This document shows, one piece after another, positions 1-8,959 of a DNA stretch of 38,147 nucleotides. The DNA lies in NCBI GenBank assembly GCA_025362585.1, contig JANYFR010000036.1, positions 1-38,147 on the forward strand. Reading direction: 5' to 3'. The notes below the pieces were generated by a model. The model saw only the letters and a list, made by a program, of their open reading frames with translations, searched no databases and was not told the DNA's origin. Within the stretch, counting starts at the first letter, position 1; each line of letters opens with the position of its first letter. Origin of the DNA: Acidimicrobiales bacterium. Lineage in GTDB: Bacteria > Actinomycetota > Acidimicrobiia > Acidimicrobiales > RAAP-2. The position numbers were made by a program, and so were the translations under genes.

Positions 1-45
1 CCCCCTGGTCGGCGCGCCAGGGCGCCACGGGCGCCGCCGGCTCAC
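1..45 (-). CDS. Start of the next dcw gene, probably ftsQ (partial)
   Basis: A GTG at 45-43 overlaps the murB stop codon as GTGA, the same junction used at five other places in this cluster. From it a frame stays open to the window edge and reads about 15 residues, beginning MSRRRPWRPG. A short, arginine-rich N-terminus before a membrane segment would fit the cytoplasmic tail of FtsQ, which commonly follows murB or murC in actinobacteria. Only the start is present, so the identity rests on position and junction style, not on homology. Confidence 0.4.
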   Translation of the reverse strand, partial: MSRRRPWRPGAPTRG

Positions 46-953
46 GTCTCTCCCTCGAAGCCGAGGAACCGGTGTTCACTGACGAGGCGCACGCCCGTTG
101 ACGCCTCCACGCGGGCCCGGACCTCGCGCAAGAGCCGAAACACGTCGTTCGCCCGCCCCTCGGCATCGGCGATGATGAAGTTGGCGTGCTTCTCACTCAC
201 CTGGGACGTGCCGACGCGCAGGCCCTTGCACCCCGCCGCTTCGATCAAGCGACCGGCGTGGTCCCCAATCGGGTTTCGAAAGACGCTCCCGGCGTTGGCA
301 CCCCCGGGCTGGTTCTCGCGTCGCCACCGCACGATCTCGCGTATTACTTCCTGGGACCGCTCCGCGTCGCCCTTCGCGAGGGCGAGGCGCACGCTCGTGA
401 CGAGCGCGCCCGAATCGAGGGCGCTCGAGCGGTACGCGAAGCGCAGCTCCTCGCTCGACCACGTGCGCCACCCCGTGTGACTCCACGTGGTCACCGTGCG
501 CACCGACGCGGCCATCTCCGATCCGTGGCCGCCGGCGTTCATCACGACCGCCCCGCCAAAGGTCCCCGGAACGCCGACCGCCCACTCGAAGCCCGCAATC
601 CCCGCCTTGGCGAGGCGCCGTGCCGCGATTGGCAGCCCGAGTCCGGCGCCGGCGTCGACGACAACGGTCGGGCCGTCGTCGCGCCACTCGATCGCCTCGA
701 ACGTCCCGCGCAGGTGCACCCCCAGCACGTCGTGTTCGCCCTCGGCCACGAGAAGGTTCGAACCGTTACCGAGCACGCACCGGTCCAGGCCGCAGCTCAC
801 CATGAGCGGTCCCAGTTCGTCGAGGTCGGCGACGCTCGAGAGCGTCACGAGAGCGCGGACCGTCCCCCCGACCCGGTAGGTCGTGCGCGCTCCGAAGGGC
901 GCGTGCTCCACCACCCGGTCCCCGCCGCGCTCGACCAACTGCTCCAGCGTCAC
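42..953 (-). CDS. murB: UDP-N-acetylenolpyruvoylglucosamine reductase MurB
   Basis: MurB reduces UDP-GlcNAc-enolpyruvate to UDP-MurNAc with NADPH and bound FAD, the second committed step of cytoplasmic peptidoglycan precursor synthesis. The 303-residue product has the FAD-binding GNGSNLLV segment near residue 62, then GVPGTFGGAVVMNAGG, the FAYRSS stretch, and AGSVFRNP with the serine expected to protonate the substrate. The closing VRLVSEHRFLG segment supplies the conserved glutamate. Length is normal for the family. The start is a GTG at 953 that overlaps the murC stop as GTGA, so the two are probably translationally coupled. Its own stop overlaps the start of a gene running off the left edge. 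Confidence 0.96.
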   Translation of the reverse strand: MTLEQLVERGGDRVVEHAPFGARTTYRVGGTVRALVTLSSVADLDELGPLMVSCGLDRCVLGNGSNLLVAEGEHDVLGVHLRGTFEAIEWRDDGPTVVVDAGAGLGLPIAARRLAKAGIAGFEWAVGVPGTFGGAVVMNAGGHGSEMAASVRTVTTWSHTGWRTWSSEELRFAYRSSALDSGALVTSVRLALAKGDAERSQEVIREIVRWRRENQPGGANAGSVFRNPIGDHAGRLIEAAGCKGLRVGTSQVSEKHANFIIADAEGRANDVFRLLREVRARVEASTGVRLVSEHRFLGFEGET

Positions 954-2317
954 GTCGGGGAGTTCTCGGACAGTTGGGCGTAGACCGAGGCCACGTCGCC
1001 GGCGCCGAGCAGGGCAATGACGTCGGCCTCGACGTTGGCGCCGACGAGCGCAGTGACCACGTCGTCGAGGGTGGGACAGTACGAGACGGCGCCGGCGCCG
1101 CGACGGGCCCGGATGGCATTGGCCACCACCTCGCCGGTGACGCCGGTGGGGTTCGATTCGCCCGCGGCGTAGACGTCGGTGACGACCACGTGGGTCGCCC
1201 CGTCGAAGGCCGGCGCGAAGGAACTGGCGAGGGCGATGGTGCGCGTGATCCGGTGCGGCTGAAAGACCGCGATGATGCGTTGGTAACCCGACGCGCGCGT
1301 CGCCGCCAGCGTCGCGGCGATTTCGCCGGGGAGGTGCGCGTAGTCCTCGTAGACGTCGCAGTCACGCCAGGTCCCGAGGAACTGGAAGCGCCGCGGCGCG
1401 CCCGCGAACCGGCGCAGTCCCTCGACGACCGCTTCGCTCGCGACCCCGAGCGACCTCGCGAGCACCGCCACGACGGCGGCGTTGGCGACGTTATGGACCC
1501 CGGTGACTCCGAGCGCGACGTCGAAGGACTCGCGCGGGCCCCGCATCGTGAACGTTGAGCGACGTCGCGCGACCACCACGTCGGTCACCTGCCAGTCGCA
1601 CGACGAGTCGGTCCCAACCCGAATGAGGTCGCGCGACGCGCCCGTCGTCACTCGCCGCACGCCCGGGTCATCGTGCCACACGACGACCGGACCACGGACC
1701 CGATCGACCAGACGGGCGAACGCGTGGTCGAGGGCCTCGAGCGTTCCGTAGTGGTCCAGGTGGTCGGCCTCGACGTTCAACAGACCGAGCGCGTAGGGGC
1801 GCAGCAGCGCGAACGTCCCGTAACTCTCGTCGACCTCGAGGATGAGGTCGCCACTCCCCCAGTGGCCGTTGGCCCCGACGCCAAGGACGTCCGCGCCGAG
1901 GAGCCACCCGTCGTCCGCGCCGCTCGCCACCATGACCTGGACCATCATGGACGTCGCGGTCGTCTTGCCGTGAGTGCCCGTCAGTCCAATGACCCGGCGC
2001 AGTCCCTCCAGGTCCGCGAGCACCTCGGCCCTCGTCATGAGCCTCGAGCCCGCGGCCCTCGCCGCCGCGAGCTCCACGTCGTTCACCGGCACCGCGGGCG
2101 ACCACATCACCACGTCGACGTCGCGCACGCGCGCGGCGTCGTGACCGACGCCGACGTCGACGCCCGTGGTGCGCAGTGCGTCGAGCACCGGAGAGTCAAC
2201 CAGGTCACTGCCGCTCACCACGGCCCCCATCTCGCCCAACAGACGACCGAGTCCGCTCATGCCCGCGCCGCCCACCCCGATGATGTGCACGCGCGTGCCG
2301 ATCTGGACCACACTCAC
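950..2317 (-). CDS. murC: UDP-N-acetylmuramate--L-alanine ligase MurC
   Basis: MurC is the cytoplasmic ATP-dependent ligase that adds L-alanine to UDP-MurNAc, the first step of stem-peptide assembly. The 455-residue protein opens with a Rossmann-like GVGGAGMSGLG segment (residues 14-24). The ligase P-loop TGTHGKTT lies at about 113-120, and EVDESYGTF and the NVEADHLDHYG segment follow. The C-terminal domain contains EDYAHLPGEI and FQPHRITRT. The second histidine of the usual HHP is leucine here. The GTG start at 2317 overlaps the murG stop (GTGA), and the stop overlaps murB, so it sits mid-operon. Confidence 0.96.
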   Translation of the reverse strand: MSVVQIGTRVHIIGVGGAGMSGLGRLLGEMGAVVSGSDLVDSPVLDALRTTGVDVGVGHDAARVRDVDVVMWSPAVPVNDVELAAARAAGSRLMTRAEVLADLEGLRRVIGLTGTHGKTTATSMMVQVMVASGADDGWLLGADVLGVGANGHWGSGDLILEVDESYGTFALLRPYALGLLNVEADHLDHYGTLEALDHAFARLVDRVRGPVVVWHDDPGVRRVTTGASRDLIRVGTDSSCDWQVTDVVVARRRSTFTMRGPRESFDVALGVTGVHNVANAAVVAVLARSLGVASEAVVEGLRRFAGAPRRFQFLGTWRDCDVYEDYAHLPGEIAATLAATRASGYQRIIAVFQPHRITRTIALASSFAPAFDGATHVVVTDVYAAGESNPTGVTGEVVANAIRARRGAGAVSYCPTLDDVVTALVGANVEADVIALLGAGDVASVYAQLSENSPT

Positions 2318-3432
2318 TCGAAGCCGCCCACCTGCAAGACCACGTGCGCGATCGCCGTCGCCGCGTCCACGCGGGCGAGGGAACCGGCGCCGCGCGCCAT
2401 TGTGTCGCGCACCGCGACGTCGGCGATCTCATCGAGCGTCGTGGCGAGGAGTTGCCCGGTGCACGCGCCGTCATCGACCACTCGGGCTCCCCCCACCGCG
2501 ACCATGGCGCGCGCGTTCAATCCCTGATGATCGCCGGGCGCGCCAGGTAGAGGCACGAGAATCGAGGGAATCATGAGCGCGGCCAGCTCCGCCACGGTCA
2601 GGGCGCCCGCCCGACAGACGGCAACGTCGGCGACGGCCCAGAGCCGGGCCATGTCGGCGAACTCCTCGACGCGGTAGTCGAGTCCGTGCGTGGCCGGGCG
2701 ACGGGCGTCGATCGACGCGAAGTCGCGCCGACCGGCGACGTGAATGAGGGTGCGGTCGTGGCGATCGGACCATCGCGCTGCGAGGTCGCTCACCGCTCGA
2801 TTCACGCTCGTCGAACCGAGCGAGCCGGTCATCACGACCACCACCAGGCGACGCTCGTCGATGGGCGGCACCATGAGGTCCCGGGCGGCCAGGCGGCCGC
2901 TGGGGGAACGGTCGATCGCGACGATGGCGTCACGCAGCGGCGCGCCGGTGACGACGGTCGAGGGGTCGTTGGAAGGAAAGGCGCTGCAGCGACGGGTCGC
3001 GAAGCGACCGAGTAGTCGATGGGTCGCGCCCGGGGTGGCGTCGAACTCCACCAGAACGAGCGGACGTCGCCAGACGATCGCGGCGAGTGACGTCGCGAGT
3101 GACGCGTAGCCCCCGACCGACACGACGACCGACGGGCGCCAGCGGCCCACGGCGACCAGGGCCGCGACGAATGCCCCGGCGAGACCGGCGAGGGCGCCGA
3201 CGTTGGCCCCGAGGGCTCGCGGCGCGAGGGAACGCTGGAGGCCCCGACCGGGCAACCGGGTCAGGACGTTCTCGCCCGAGCCGAGCAGTGTCGACTCCTG
3301 GCCCCGACGACTTCCCACGAAGCGCACATCATTCGCCCCGATCCCGAGCGCCATCAGCCGCTCGGCGATCGCCGCCATCGGAAAGATGTGTCCGCCGGTC
3401 CCACCGCCGGTGATGACGATGGGGCCCGTCAT
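2314..3432 (-). CDS. murG: Lipid II synthase MurG
   Basis: MurG is the membrane-associated GT28 glycosyltransferase that moves GlcNAc from UDP-GlcNAc onto lipid I to make lipid II on the inner face of the membrane. The product is 372 residues. It begins with the glycine loop GGGTGGHIFP (9-18), has SVGGYASL (105-112), and near its C-terminus shows CRAGALTVAELAAL and DHQGLNAR of the UDP-sugar site. The family's usual E-Q-N before the second loop reads E129-F130-D131. The ATG at 3432 is chosen because it shares one base with the ftsW stop (TAATG); the open frame continues far upstream but only as an out-of-frame shadow of ftsW. Confidence 0.95.
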   Translation of the reverse strand: MTGPIVITGGGTGGHIFPMAAIAERLMALGIGANDVRFVGSRRGQESTLLGSGENVLTRLPGRGLQRSLAPRALGANVGALAGLAGAFVAALVAVGRWRPSVVVSVGGYASLATSLAAIVWRRPLVLVEFDATPGATHRLLGRFATRRCSAFPSNDPSTVVTGAPLRDAIVAIDRSPSGRLAARDLMVPPIDERRLVVVVMTGSLGSTSVNRAVSDLAARWSDRHDRTLIHVAGRRDFASIDARRPATHGLDYRVEEFADMARLWAVADVAVCRAGALTVAELAALMIPSILVPLPGAPGDHQGLNARAMVAVGGARVVDDGACTGQLLATTLDEIADVAVRDTMARGAGSLARVDAATAIAHVVLQVGGFE

Positions 3433-4679
3433 TAGTAGCGCCGGCGCGCGTCGTGGCTTTCGCGCGCACGTACGACGGGCCGCGACGGCGCGGCGCGAGG
3501 AGGTCCGGACCTCGACCGCAGGACGCGCGGTGCGTGGATCGAGACGTCCCGTGACCGACTGCGGTCGTGCGCGATGTTGTAGAGCAGTCCCACGGCCGCC
3601 AGTTCCGAGATGAGGGCCGTCCCGCCGTAGGAGAAGAAGGGCAGGGGAATCCCGGTCACCGCCCACCATCCGACCACCGACGCAATATTGACGATCGCCT
3701 CCAGGCAGATCCACGTCGTGATGCCCACGACGATCAGCCGGTACACGTCGTTGGGGCACTGGCGCGCGATGCGAATCGCGGCAAAGAGGAAGGCCACGAA
3801 GAGGCCGATGACCAGCAGCGTGCCGATCAGTCCGAGCTCCTCGCCGATGATCGAGAAGATGAAGTCGGTGTGGGGGTTCGGCAGGAAGCTCCACTTCTCT
3901 CGACTGTGCCCCAGTCCGAGACCGGCGACACCACCGCTGCCCAGTCCAATGCGCGACTGCATGAGTTGGTAACCACTGCCGAGCAGGTCCGCGTTGGGGT
4001 GCAGGAAGGAGAAGAACCGCTTCGACGAGTAGGGCTTGTAGATCATGTACGCACCGAAGGCGGCGGCCCCGAGCAACGCCACGCGACCGAGCAGTCGCCG
4101 CGACAGCCCCGCGACCGCGAGCGTGGCGAAGGCGATCGCCACAATGATGGAGGACGTTCCAATGTCCGGTTCGACGACGACGAGGACGGAGCCGGCGCTG
4201 ACCGGCACCGTCCACATGGCCAGACGTCGCCAATCACCGATCTCCTCGTGATGTCGTTGGACGACCCAGGCAATGAACAGCACCGTGCAGAGCTTGAACA
4301 GCTCGGACGGCTGGAGGTAGATGGCGTGCAGGTTCAGCCACCGCTTGCCGCCGTTGGACGTGACGCCGATTGCCTTCACCGCGAGCAGCAGCACGATACC
4401 GACGCTGATGAGCACCGGGGCGCTCTGCACGAGTCGATCGAGGCGAACGCGCGCCATGACGTAGAGGGCGAAGAGTCCGAAGCCCAAGAAGACGAGGTCG
4501 TGGATCATGATCGACCAGGTCGAGCCGCCGTTGGCCGACGCCTGCCCCTCGCTCGCCGACGCCACGGCGACTGTGCCGAGGGTGATGAGCATCGCGGTGA
4601 TCAAGAGCAGGACCCGGCCGTTCGCGCCACCGCGCGGCAGGGGCTGCCACAGTCCCCCGAACCGTTCGCGTGCGGCCAT
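3432..4679 (-). CDS. ftsW: SEDS peptidoglycan polymerase FtsW
   Basis: FtsW is the septal SEDS-family glycosyltransferase that polymerises lipid II with its partner class B PBP, here FtsI three genes upstream. The 415-residue product is strongly hydrophobic with about ten membrane segments. SEDS landmarks visible are GGKRWLNL, LQPSELFK, PDIGTSS, the extracellular GSGGVAGLGLG with NPHTDFIFSIIGEE, and the late FFSYGGTALISE. The C-terminus is a basic cytoplasmic tail rich in Arg and Ser. The start ATG at 4679 lies two bases after the mraY stop. A longer frame upstream reads through mraY in another frame and is not real. No murD separates it from mraY. Confidence 0.95.
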   Translation of the reverse strand: MAARERFGGLWQPLPRGGANGRVLLLITAMLITLGTVAVASASEGQASANGGSTWSIMIHDLVFLGFGLFALYVMARVRLDRLVQSAPVLISVGIVLLLAVKAIGVTSNGGKRWLNLHAIYLQPSELFKLCTVLFIAWVVQRHHEEIGDWRRLAMWTVPVSAGSVLVVVEPDIGTSSIIVAIAFATLAVAGLSRRLLGRVALLGAAAFGAYMIYKPYSSKRFFSFLHPNADLLGSGYQLMQSRIGLGSGGVAGLGLGHSREKWSFLPNPHTDFIFSIIGEELGLIGTLLVIGLFVAFLFAAIRIARQCPNDVYRLIVVGITTWICLEAIVNIASVVGWWAVTGIPLPFFSYGGTALISELAAVGLLYNIAHDRSRSRDVSIHAPRVLRSRSGPPRAAPSRPVVRARESHDARRRY

Positions 4680-4681
4680 CG

Positions 4682-5716
4682 TCAGACCACCTTGGCGATC
4701 TTCAAGAAGTCGCCGTAGAACATACCCAGCCCCAGCATCGCCAGCAGACCCGCGAGAATCCAGAACCTGATGATCACCGTGATCTCGGGCCATCCCCGCA
4801 GTTCGAAGTGGTGGTGGAAGGGGGCCATGCGAAAGACGCGGCGCCCGAAGATGCGAAAACTGAGGACTTGGAGGATCACCGACGCGGTCTCGGCGACGAA
4901 CAGTCCCCCGATGACGACGAGCAGCAGGTCGAGGTTCATCAAGAGGCACAGTGCGCCGAGTCCCGTACCGACCGCCAGGGAACCGGTGTCGCCCATCATG
5001 ATGCGCGCGGGCGCGGCGTTCCACCAGAGGAATCCCAGGCACGCGCCGACCAGTGCGACGGCGACGAGGCCGAGGTCGAGCGCCGCGCCGAGGTGGTAGA
5101 TCTTGAAATGACGGAACTGCCAGTAGCCAATGATCGCCAGGACCCCGAAGCACATTGTCGCCGATCCGGCGGCGAGCCCGTCAAGACCATCGGTGAGGTT
5201 CACCGCATTGGACGTCGCGACGATGACGAAGATGGCAAAGAGCATCCACCCGACGGCGGTGAGGTTCCATCCCGGCAGTGTCGACCGGGTGAACGAGAGG
5301 TTGGTCGACGTGTGCACCCAGTCGATTGAGAGGACCGCGAAGACCGCGGCGATGAGCAGCTGGCCGACCAACTTGCCCCGCTTGTTGAGGCCTAGGTTGC
5401 GAGCGTTGCGAATGCCCAGGTAGTCGTCGAGAAAACCCAGGACTCCCGAGGCGATCGTGACCGAGATTGCCAAGATGCCGCCACTGGTAAAGACAATGGA
5501 CGTGCCGACGTGACCCATCAGGTAGCCGGCCACTGCCGACAGCACGATGACCACCCCACCCATCGTGGGCGTGCCCGCCTTGACGTGGTGAGTCGACGGG
5601 ACGTCCTCACGGATCCGCTGACCAAGCGAACGATCACGCAGGAACCGGATCCACAGCGGCGTTGACAGCAGCGCGCAGAGGAAGCCAACGCCACCGGACT
5701 CCATGAGGCTCAGCAT
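4682..5716 (-). CDS. mraY: Phospho-MurNAc-pentapeptide transferase MraY
   Basis: MraY transfers phospho-MurNAc-pentapeptide from UDP to undecaprenyl phosphate, giving lipid I. It is a polytopic membrane enzyme; this one has 344 residues and about ten hydrophobic segments. Diagnostic motifs are PSTHHVKAGTPTMGG in the first cytoplasmic loop, FLDDYLG with the Asp pair, NAVNLTDGLDGLAAG with the catalytic aspartate, GDTGSLAVG, and the magnesium-binding FHHHFELRGW near residue 300. It starts 7 bases after the murE stop and ends 2 bases before ftsW. These are the only two non-overlapping junctions from rsmH onwards in the cluster, and they lie where murF and murD normally sit. Confidence 0.96.
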   Translation of the reverse strand: MLSLMESGGVGFLCALLSTPLWIRFLRDRSLGQRIREDVPSTHHVKAGTPTMGGVVIVLSAVAGYLMGHVGTSIVFTSGGILAISVTIASGVLGFLDDYLGIRNARNLGLNKRGKLVGQLLIAAVFAVLSIDWVHTSTNLSFTRSTLPGWNLTAVGWMLFAIFVIVATSNAVNLTDGLDGLAAGSATMCFGVLAIIGYWQFRHFKIYHLGAALDLGLVAVALVGACLGFLWWNAAPARIMMGDTGSLAVGTGLGALCLLMNLDLLLVVIGGLFVAETASVILQVLSFRIFGRRVFRMAPFHHHFELRGWPEITVIIRFWILAGLLAMLGLGMFYGDFLKIAKVV

Positions 5717-5723
5717 CGGGCCC

Positions 5724-7121
5724 TCATCGCAGCAGCTCGCGGACGATCACGCGATCGTCGAAGGGCGTGACCTCGTCGCCGATCGTCTGGGTCGTCTCGT
5801 GACCCTTGCCCGCCAGCACCACCACGTCTCCGGGCTCGGCCCGCGCCACGGCCCGCGCAATGGCCGCACGTCGGTCGCTCTCACGAAACACCGTCGCGTT
5901 TGGAAGAGCGCCCGACATGATGGCATCAATAATGACATCTGGCGGCTCGGAACGAGGGTTATCCGAGGTCACGATGGTTATGTCGGAAAAGCTCGACGCA
6001 ATCGCTCCCATTTCGGGGCGCTTAGTGCGGTCGCGCTCTCCCCCGCACCCAAAGACCGTAATGATTCGACCCTTCGTCACGATGGCCCGGACGTCGATGA
6101 GCAGTCGTCGAAGGCCCTCGGGGGTGTGCGCGTAGTCGACCACGACGGTGACATCGCGTCCGCGAACGACGTCGAAACGACCGGGAATCGCTGGCACCTG
6201 GCCCATCGCGGCGGCGATCTGTGCGTCGGGACCACCGAGTTCGCTGAGGATCGTCATGGCGATGAGGGCGTTGTCGACGTTGTAGTCACCGACCAACGGG
6301 GAGTTGACGAGGTGATTGCGCCAGAAGAAGGAGGAGCCGGTGATTGACGTGGCGACCTCGGTCGCGTCGGTGCGCGAGACGGGGGTGACCGGCAACGCCG
6401 TCGACGCGGCGAGGCGCGATCCGTAGTCGTCATCGACCCAGATCACGGCGCGCTTCGCGTGTTCTTCGGTGAAGAGCCGCGCCTTCGTGCGAAAATACTC
6501 GTCCATGGACTTGTGGTAGTCGAGGTGGTCGTGGCTCAGGTTGGTGAACGCCACGACGCAAAAACGCAGTCCCTCGATCCGATCCTGGTCCAGGGCGTGG
6601 CTGGACACTTCGAGCGCTACGACGGACCGGTCCAGGTCGTGGTCGAATCCGTCGACCAGGCGGGCCAGAGTTCGAAAAAGTTCGGGGCCGGCCGGGGTGG
6701 TGCGCTCGCTCGTCAACGTTCCGATGTTCGCCCCGTTCCACGACAGGCCGCGCGCGAGGGCGCTGATCATCGTGGTCACCGTCGTCTTGCCGTTCGTACC
6801 CGTCACGCCGACGAGCGGGGTGCGGAGCTCGGGATGGCCGACGATTGTCGCGCTGGCGTGAGCGCAGAGGGCTCCCATCTGCGACGCGGGAACGATGACG
6901 CGAGGAGCGTCGATGTCGACCGGTTCGCTCGTGACCACGCACACGGCACCGCGGGCCACCGCGTCGCGGGCGTTGGCTCCGCCACGGGTCGCGCCATCCG
7001 TGAAGGCGAAGAACAACGAACCGGGCCCGCACTGTCGCGAGTCGAGGTCCACGCGACTGATCTCAATCACGGCCGTCTTGGTATCGAGGGTGAGATTGTC
7101 GAGGATGTCGCCGAGCTGCAT
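5724..7121 (-). CDS. murE: UDP-MurNAc-tripeptide synthetase MurE (meso-DAP type)
   Basis: MurE adds the third stem-peptide residue to UDP-MurNAc-L-Ala-D-Glu in the cytoplasm. The 465-residue protein has the ATP loop TGTNGKTT at 107-114, then EVSSHALDQDR, TNLSHDHLDYH and VDYAHTPEGL. The DNPR signature at about 387-390 selects meso-diaminopimelate rather than lysine. It ends with AGKGHETTQ. It is slightly shorter than the typical 480-500 residues. The ATG at 7121 shares one base with the ftsI stop (TGATG). It is followed directly by mraY; there is no murF and the protein carries no fused second ligase domain. Confidence 0.96.
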   Translation of the reverse strand: MQLGDILDNLTLDTKTAVIEISRVDLDSRQCGPGSLFFAFTDGATRGGANARDAVARGAVCVVTSEPVDIDAPRVIVPASQMGALCAHASATIVGHPELRTPLVGVTGTNGKTTVTTMISALARGLSWNGANIGTLTSERTTPAGPELFRTLARLVDGFDHDLDRSVVALEVSSHALDQDRIEGLRFCVVAFTNLSHDHLDYHKSMDEYFRTKARLFTEEHAKRAVIWVDDDYGSRLAASTALPVTPVSRTDATEVATSITGSSFFWRNHLVNSPLVGDYNVDNALIAMTILSELGGPDAQIAAAMGQVPAIPGRFDVVRGRDVTVVVDYAHTPEGLRRLLIDVRAIVTKGRIITVFGCGGERDRTKRPEMGAIASSFSDITIVTSDNPRSEPPDVIIDAIMSGALPNATVFRESDRRAAIARAVARAEPGDVVVLAGKGHETTQTIGDEVTPFDDRVIVRELLR

Positions 7122-8959
7122 CAGGTCACGTCCGAGGCGATGCTGGCGCCCAGTCCCTTGAGGGGTTTGACGATGGTGCCATTGGACGGTATGCCGTAGT
7201 GGTGCAGGGCGTAGGACATAACGGTTTGGAAGATTGGCGCCGCCACCGCGCCCCCGAAGATCGTCGTCTGGGGACGTTCGACCACCACGATCATTGACAA
7301 CACCGGCGCGTTCGCCGGAGCGAAGCCAACGAAGCTGGCGTTGTATTGGCCAATGAGCAACTTGTCCTTGCCGGGGTAGGGCATGGTCGCGGTGCCGGTC
7401 TTACCCGCGACGCTGTAACCCGGGATAATCGCGTTCGTGCCCGTACCCGACAGCACGACCTGTTCGAGCATCTTGACCATGGTGGCGTCGGCCCTCGGGG
7501 AGAGTGCGACGCGCTGTCCACTTCGGGCGGTCGCCTTCAGGGCGCCGTTGGCGTAGACCAATCCTCGCACCAACTTTGGCTCAACGAAGATACCGCCGTT
7601 GGCGATCGTGTTGTAGGCGTCGAGCACCTGCATCGGCGGCACGGCATCAACTTGGCCAATGGGGAGCGCCACCTGGTCGCTCGCGTACCAGGTGGCCGCG
7701 TTGACGAGGAGGCCGGGCGACTCGCCGGGAAAATTGACCGGCGTCGTCTGGCCGAAGCCGAGCCGCTGCACTTGGGCGAGGAGCCCACTCTCGCCGACGA
7801 GCTTGCCGACCTCGTAGGTCCCGATATTGGACGAGAGGGCGAGCACCTGGGTCGCCGTGAGGTGTTCGGTGGCGTGGCGTTCGGCGTCGTGGAAGAATCG
7901 CCCACCGACGGTAACGGAGTTGGGAACGGTGAAGACCGTGGACGGTGTGATGAGACCGAGCTGCAGGGCGGCGGAGAACGTCACGACCTTAAAGACCGAA
8001 CCGGGCTCGTAGGTCTGGGAGAAGGCGAGATTGTTGATCGTCTGTTGGACGCCCGCCACACCAACGTCGGTGCCCCACGCCGGGACCGGCCCGAGCACCC
8101 CGGCCTTCGTCTGGGTGTTGACGAGCGAAGCGTCGGCGAGGATTTCACCGGTCTTCACGTCCATGACAATTGCGACGCCCGACAGGGCGTGAGTCGCCGT
8201 GAGCTGGCGCGCGAGGACGTGTTCGGCCACGTACTGCAGTGACGTGTCGAGGGTCAGTTCGAGGCCGACTCCCGGCAACGCCCGTCGAATGACCTTGCTC
8301 AGCGACGCGGGCAGGTTGACCCCCGAAGCTGAGACCATTTCGCGCGTGACGCCGGTCTGGCCGGCGAGGAGCGTCTGGTACTGGTACTCGAGCCCAGCCG
8401 ATCCGGCGCCCGAGCCGTTGACTCCTCCAATGACCGACGTCGCGATGGGACCGTTCGGGTAGGTCCGCACCGACGAATTCTGGACCACGATCCCGGGAAA
8501 GACCATCGAGGAGATCTTCCGACCCGCGGTGAGGTCGAGTTGGTCGTTCAAGATCACGTAGCCGTTGCGCTCTGACAGCAGCGCCGTCAGTTTCTTTACC
8601 GGCACTTGGACGAGGGCCGACAGTGCCTGGGCCTCTTGCGCCGGATGGGTGATTTGAAAGTCGTCCGAAATCACCATCGACGTCGGGCGCGACACCGCGA
8701 GAATCTGTCCGTGCCGATCGTAGATCCCTGCGCGCAGCGCGGTCGTTGTTCGGTCGACGCGGACCTGCCCCGCCGAGAGGGCTGCGTAGCGCGCGTGATC
8801 GACAACTTGGATGAAAAACAGTCGGACGCCGAGTGCGACAAAGGCGAGCGCGAGCACTGAGCGCAGCATGAGCAGACGGCGGGGCCGACTGACCTCTCGT
8901 CGGGGTGGCTCTCGTTGAGTGCGGGTTCGAAAGTGGGTCGAGGTGTAGTGCTGACTCAC
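7121..8959 (-). CDS. ftsI: Class B penicillin-binding protein FtsI (PBP3)
   Basis: FtsI is the septal transpeptidase that cross-links new peptidoglycan and pairs with FtsW. The 612-residue protein has a short basic cytoplasmic tail, one membrane anchor at about 30-52, a dimerisation/pedestal domain, and a transpeptidase domain. Catalytic motifs are SVFK (S321, K324), SSN (376-378) and KTGT (520-523). No PASTA repeats follow the catalytic domain. The GTG start at 8959 overlaps the stop of the ftsL-like gene as GTGA, and the stop overlaps the murE start, consistent with tightly coupled translation of the divisome genes. Confidence 0.95.
   Translation of the reverse strand: MSQHYTSTHFRTRTQREPPRREVSRPRRLLMLRSVLALAFVALGVRLFFIQVVDHARYAALSAGQVRVDRTTTALRAGIYDRHGQILAVSRPTSMVISDDFQITHPAQEAQALSALVQVPVKKLTALLSERNGYVILNDQLDLTAGRKISSMVFPGIVVQNSSVRTYPNGPIATSVIGGVNGSGAGSAGLEYQYQTLLAGQTGVTREMVSASGVNLPASLSKVIRRALPGVGLELTLDTSLQYVAEHVLARQLTATHALSGVAIVMDVKTGEILADASLVNTQTKAGVLGPVPAWGTDVGVAGVQQTINNLAFSQTYEPGSVFKVVTFSAALQLGLITPSTVFTVPNSVTVGGRFFHDAERHATEHLTATQVLALSSNIGTYEVGKLVGESGLLAQVQRLGFGQTTPVNFPGESPGLLVNAATWYASDQVALPIGQVDAVPPMQVLDAYNTIANGGIFVEPKLVRGLVYANGALKATARSGQRVALSPRADATMVKMLEQVVLSGTGTNAIIPGYSVAGKTGTATMPYPGKDKLLIGQYNASFVGFAPANAPVLSMIVVVERPQTTIFGGAVAAPIFQTVMSYALHHYGIPSNGTIVKPLKGLGASIASDVT

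Noticed and set aside
1-41. GC-rich palindromes (such as GGCGCGCC at 11-18) as a terminator after murB
   Set aside because: The same bases form an open frame that starts with a GTGA overlap on the murB stop, so coding sequence of the next dcw gene explains them better.
3567-4718. 383-residue open frame on the plus strand opposite ftsW
   Set aside because: The strand below encodes an unambiguous FtsW. The plus-strand product is Arg/Asp/Glu/His-rich without any recognisable motif, as expected for the antisense of GC-rich coding DNA.
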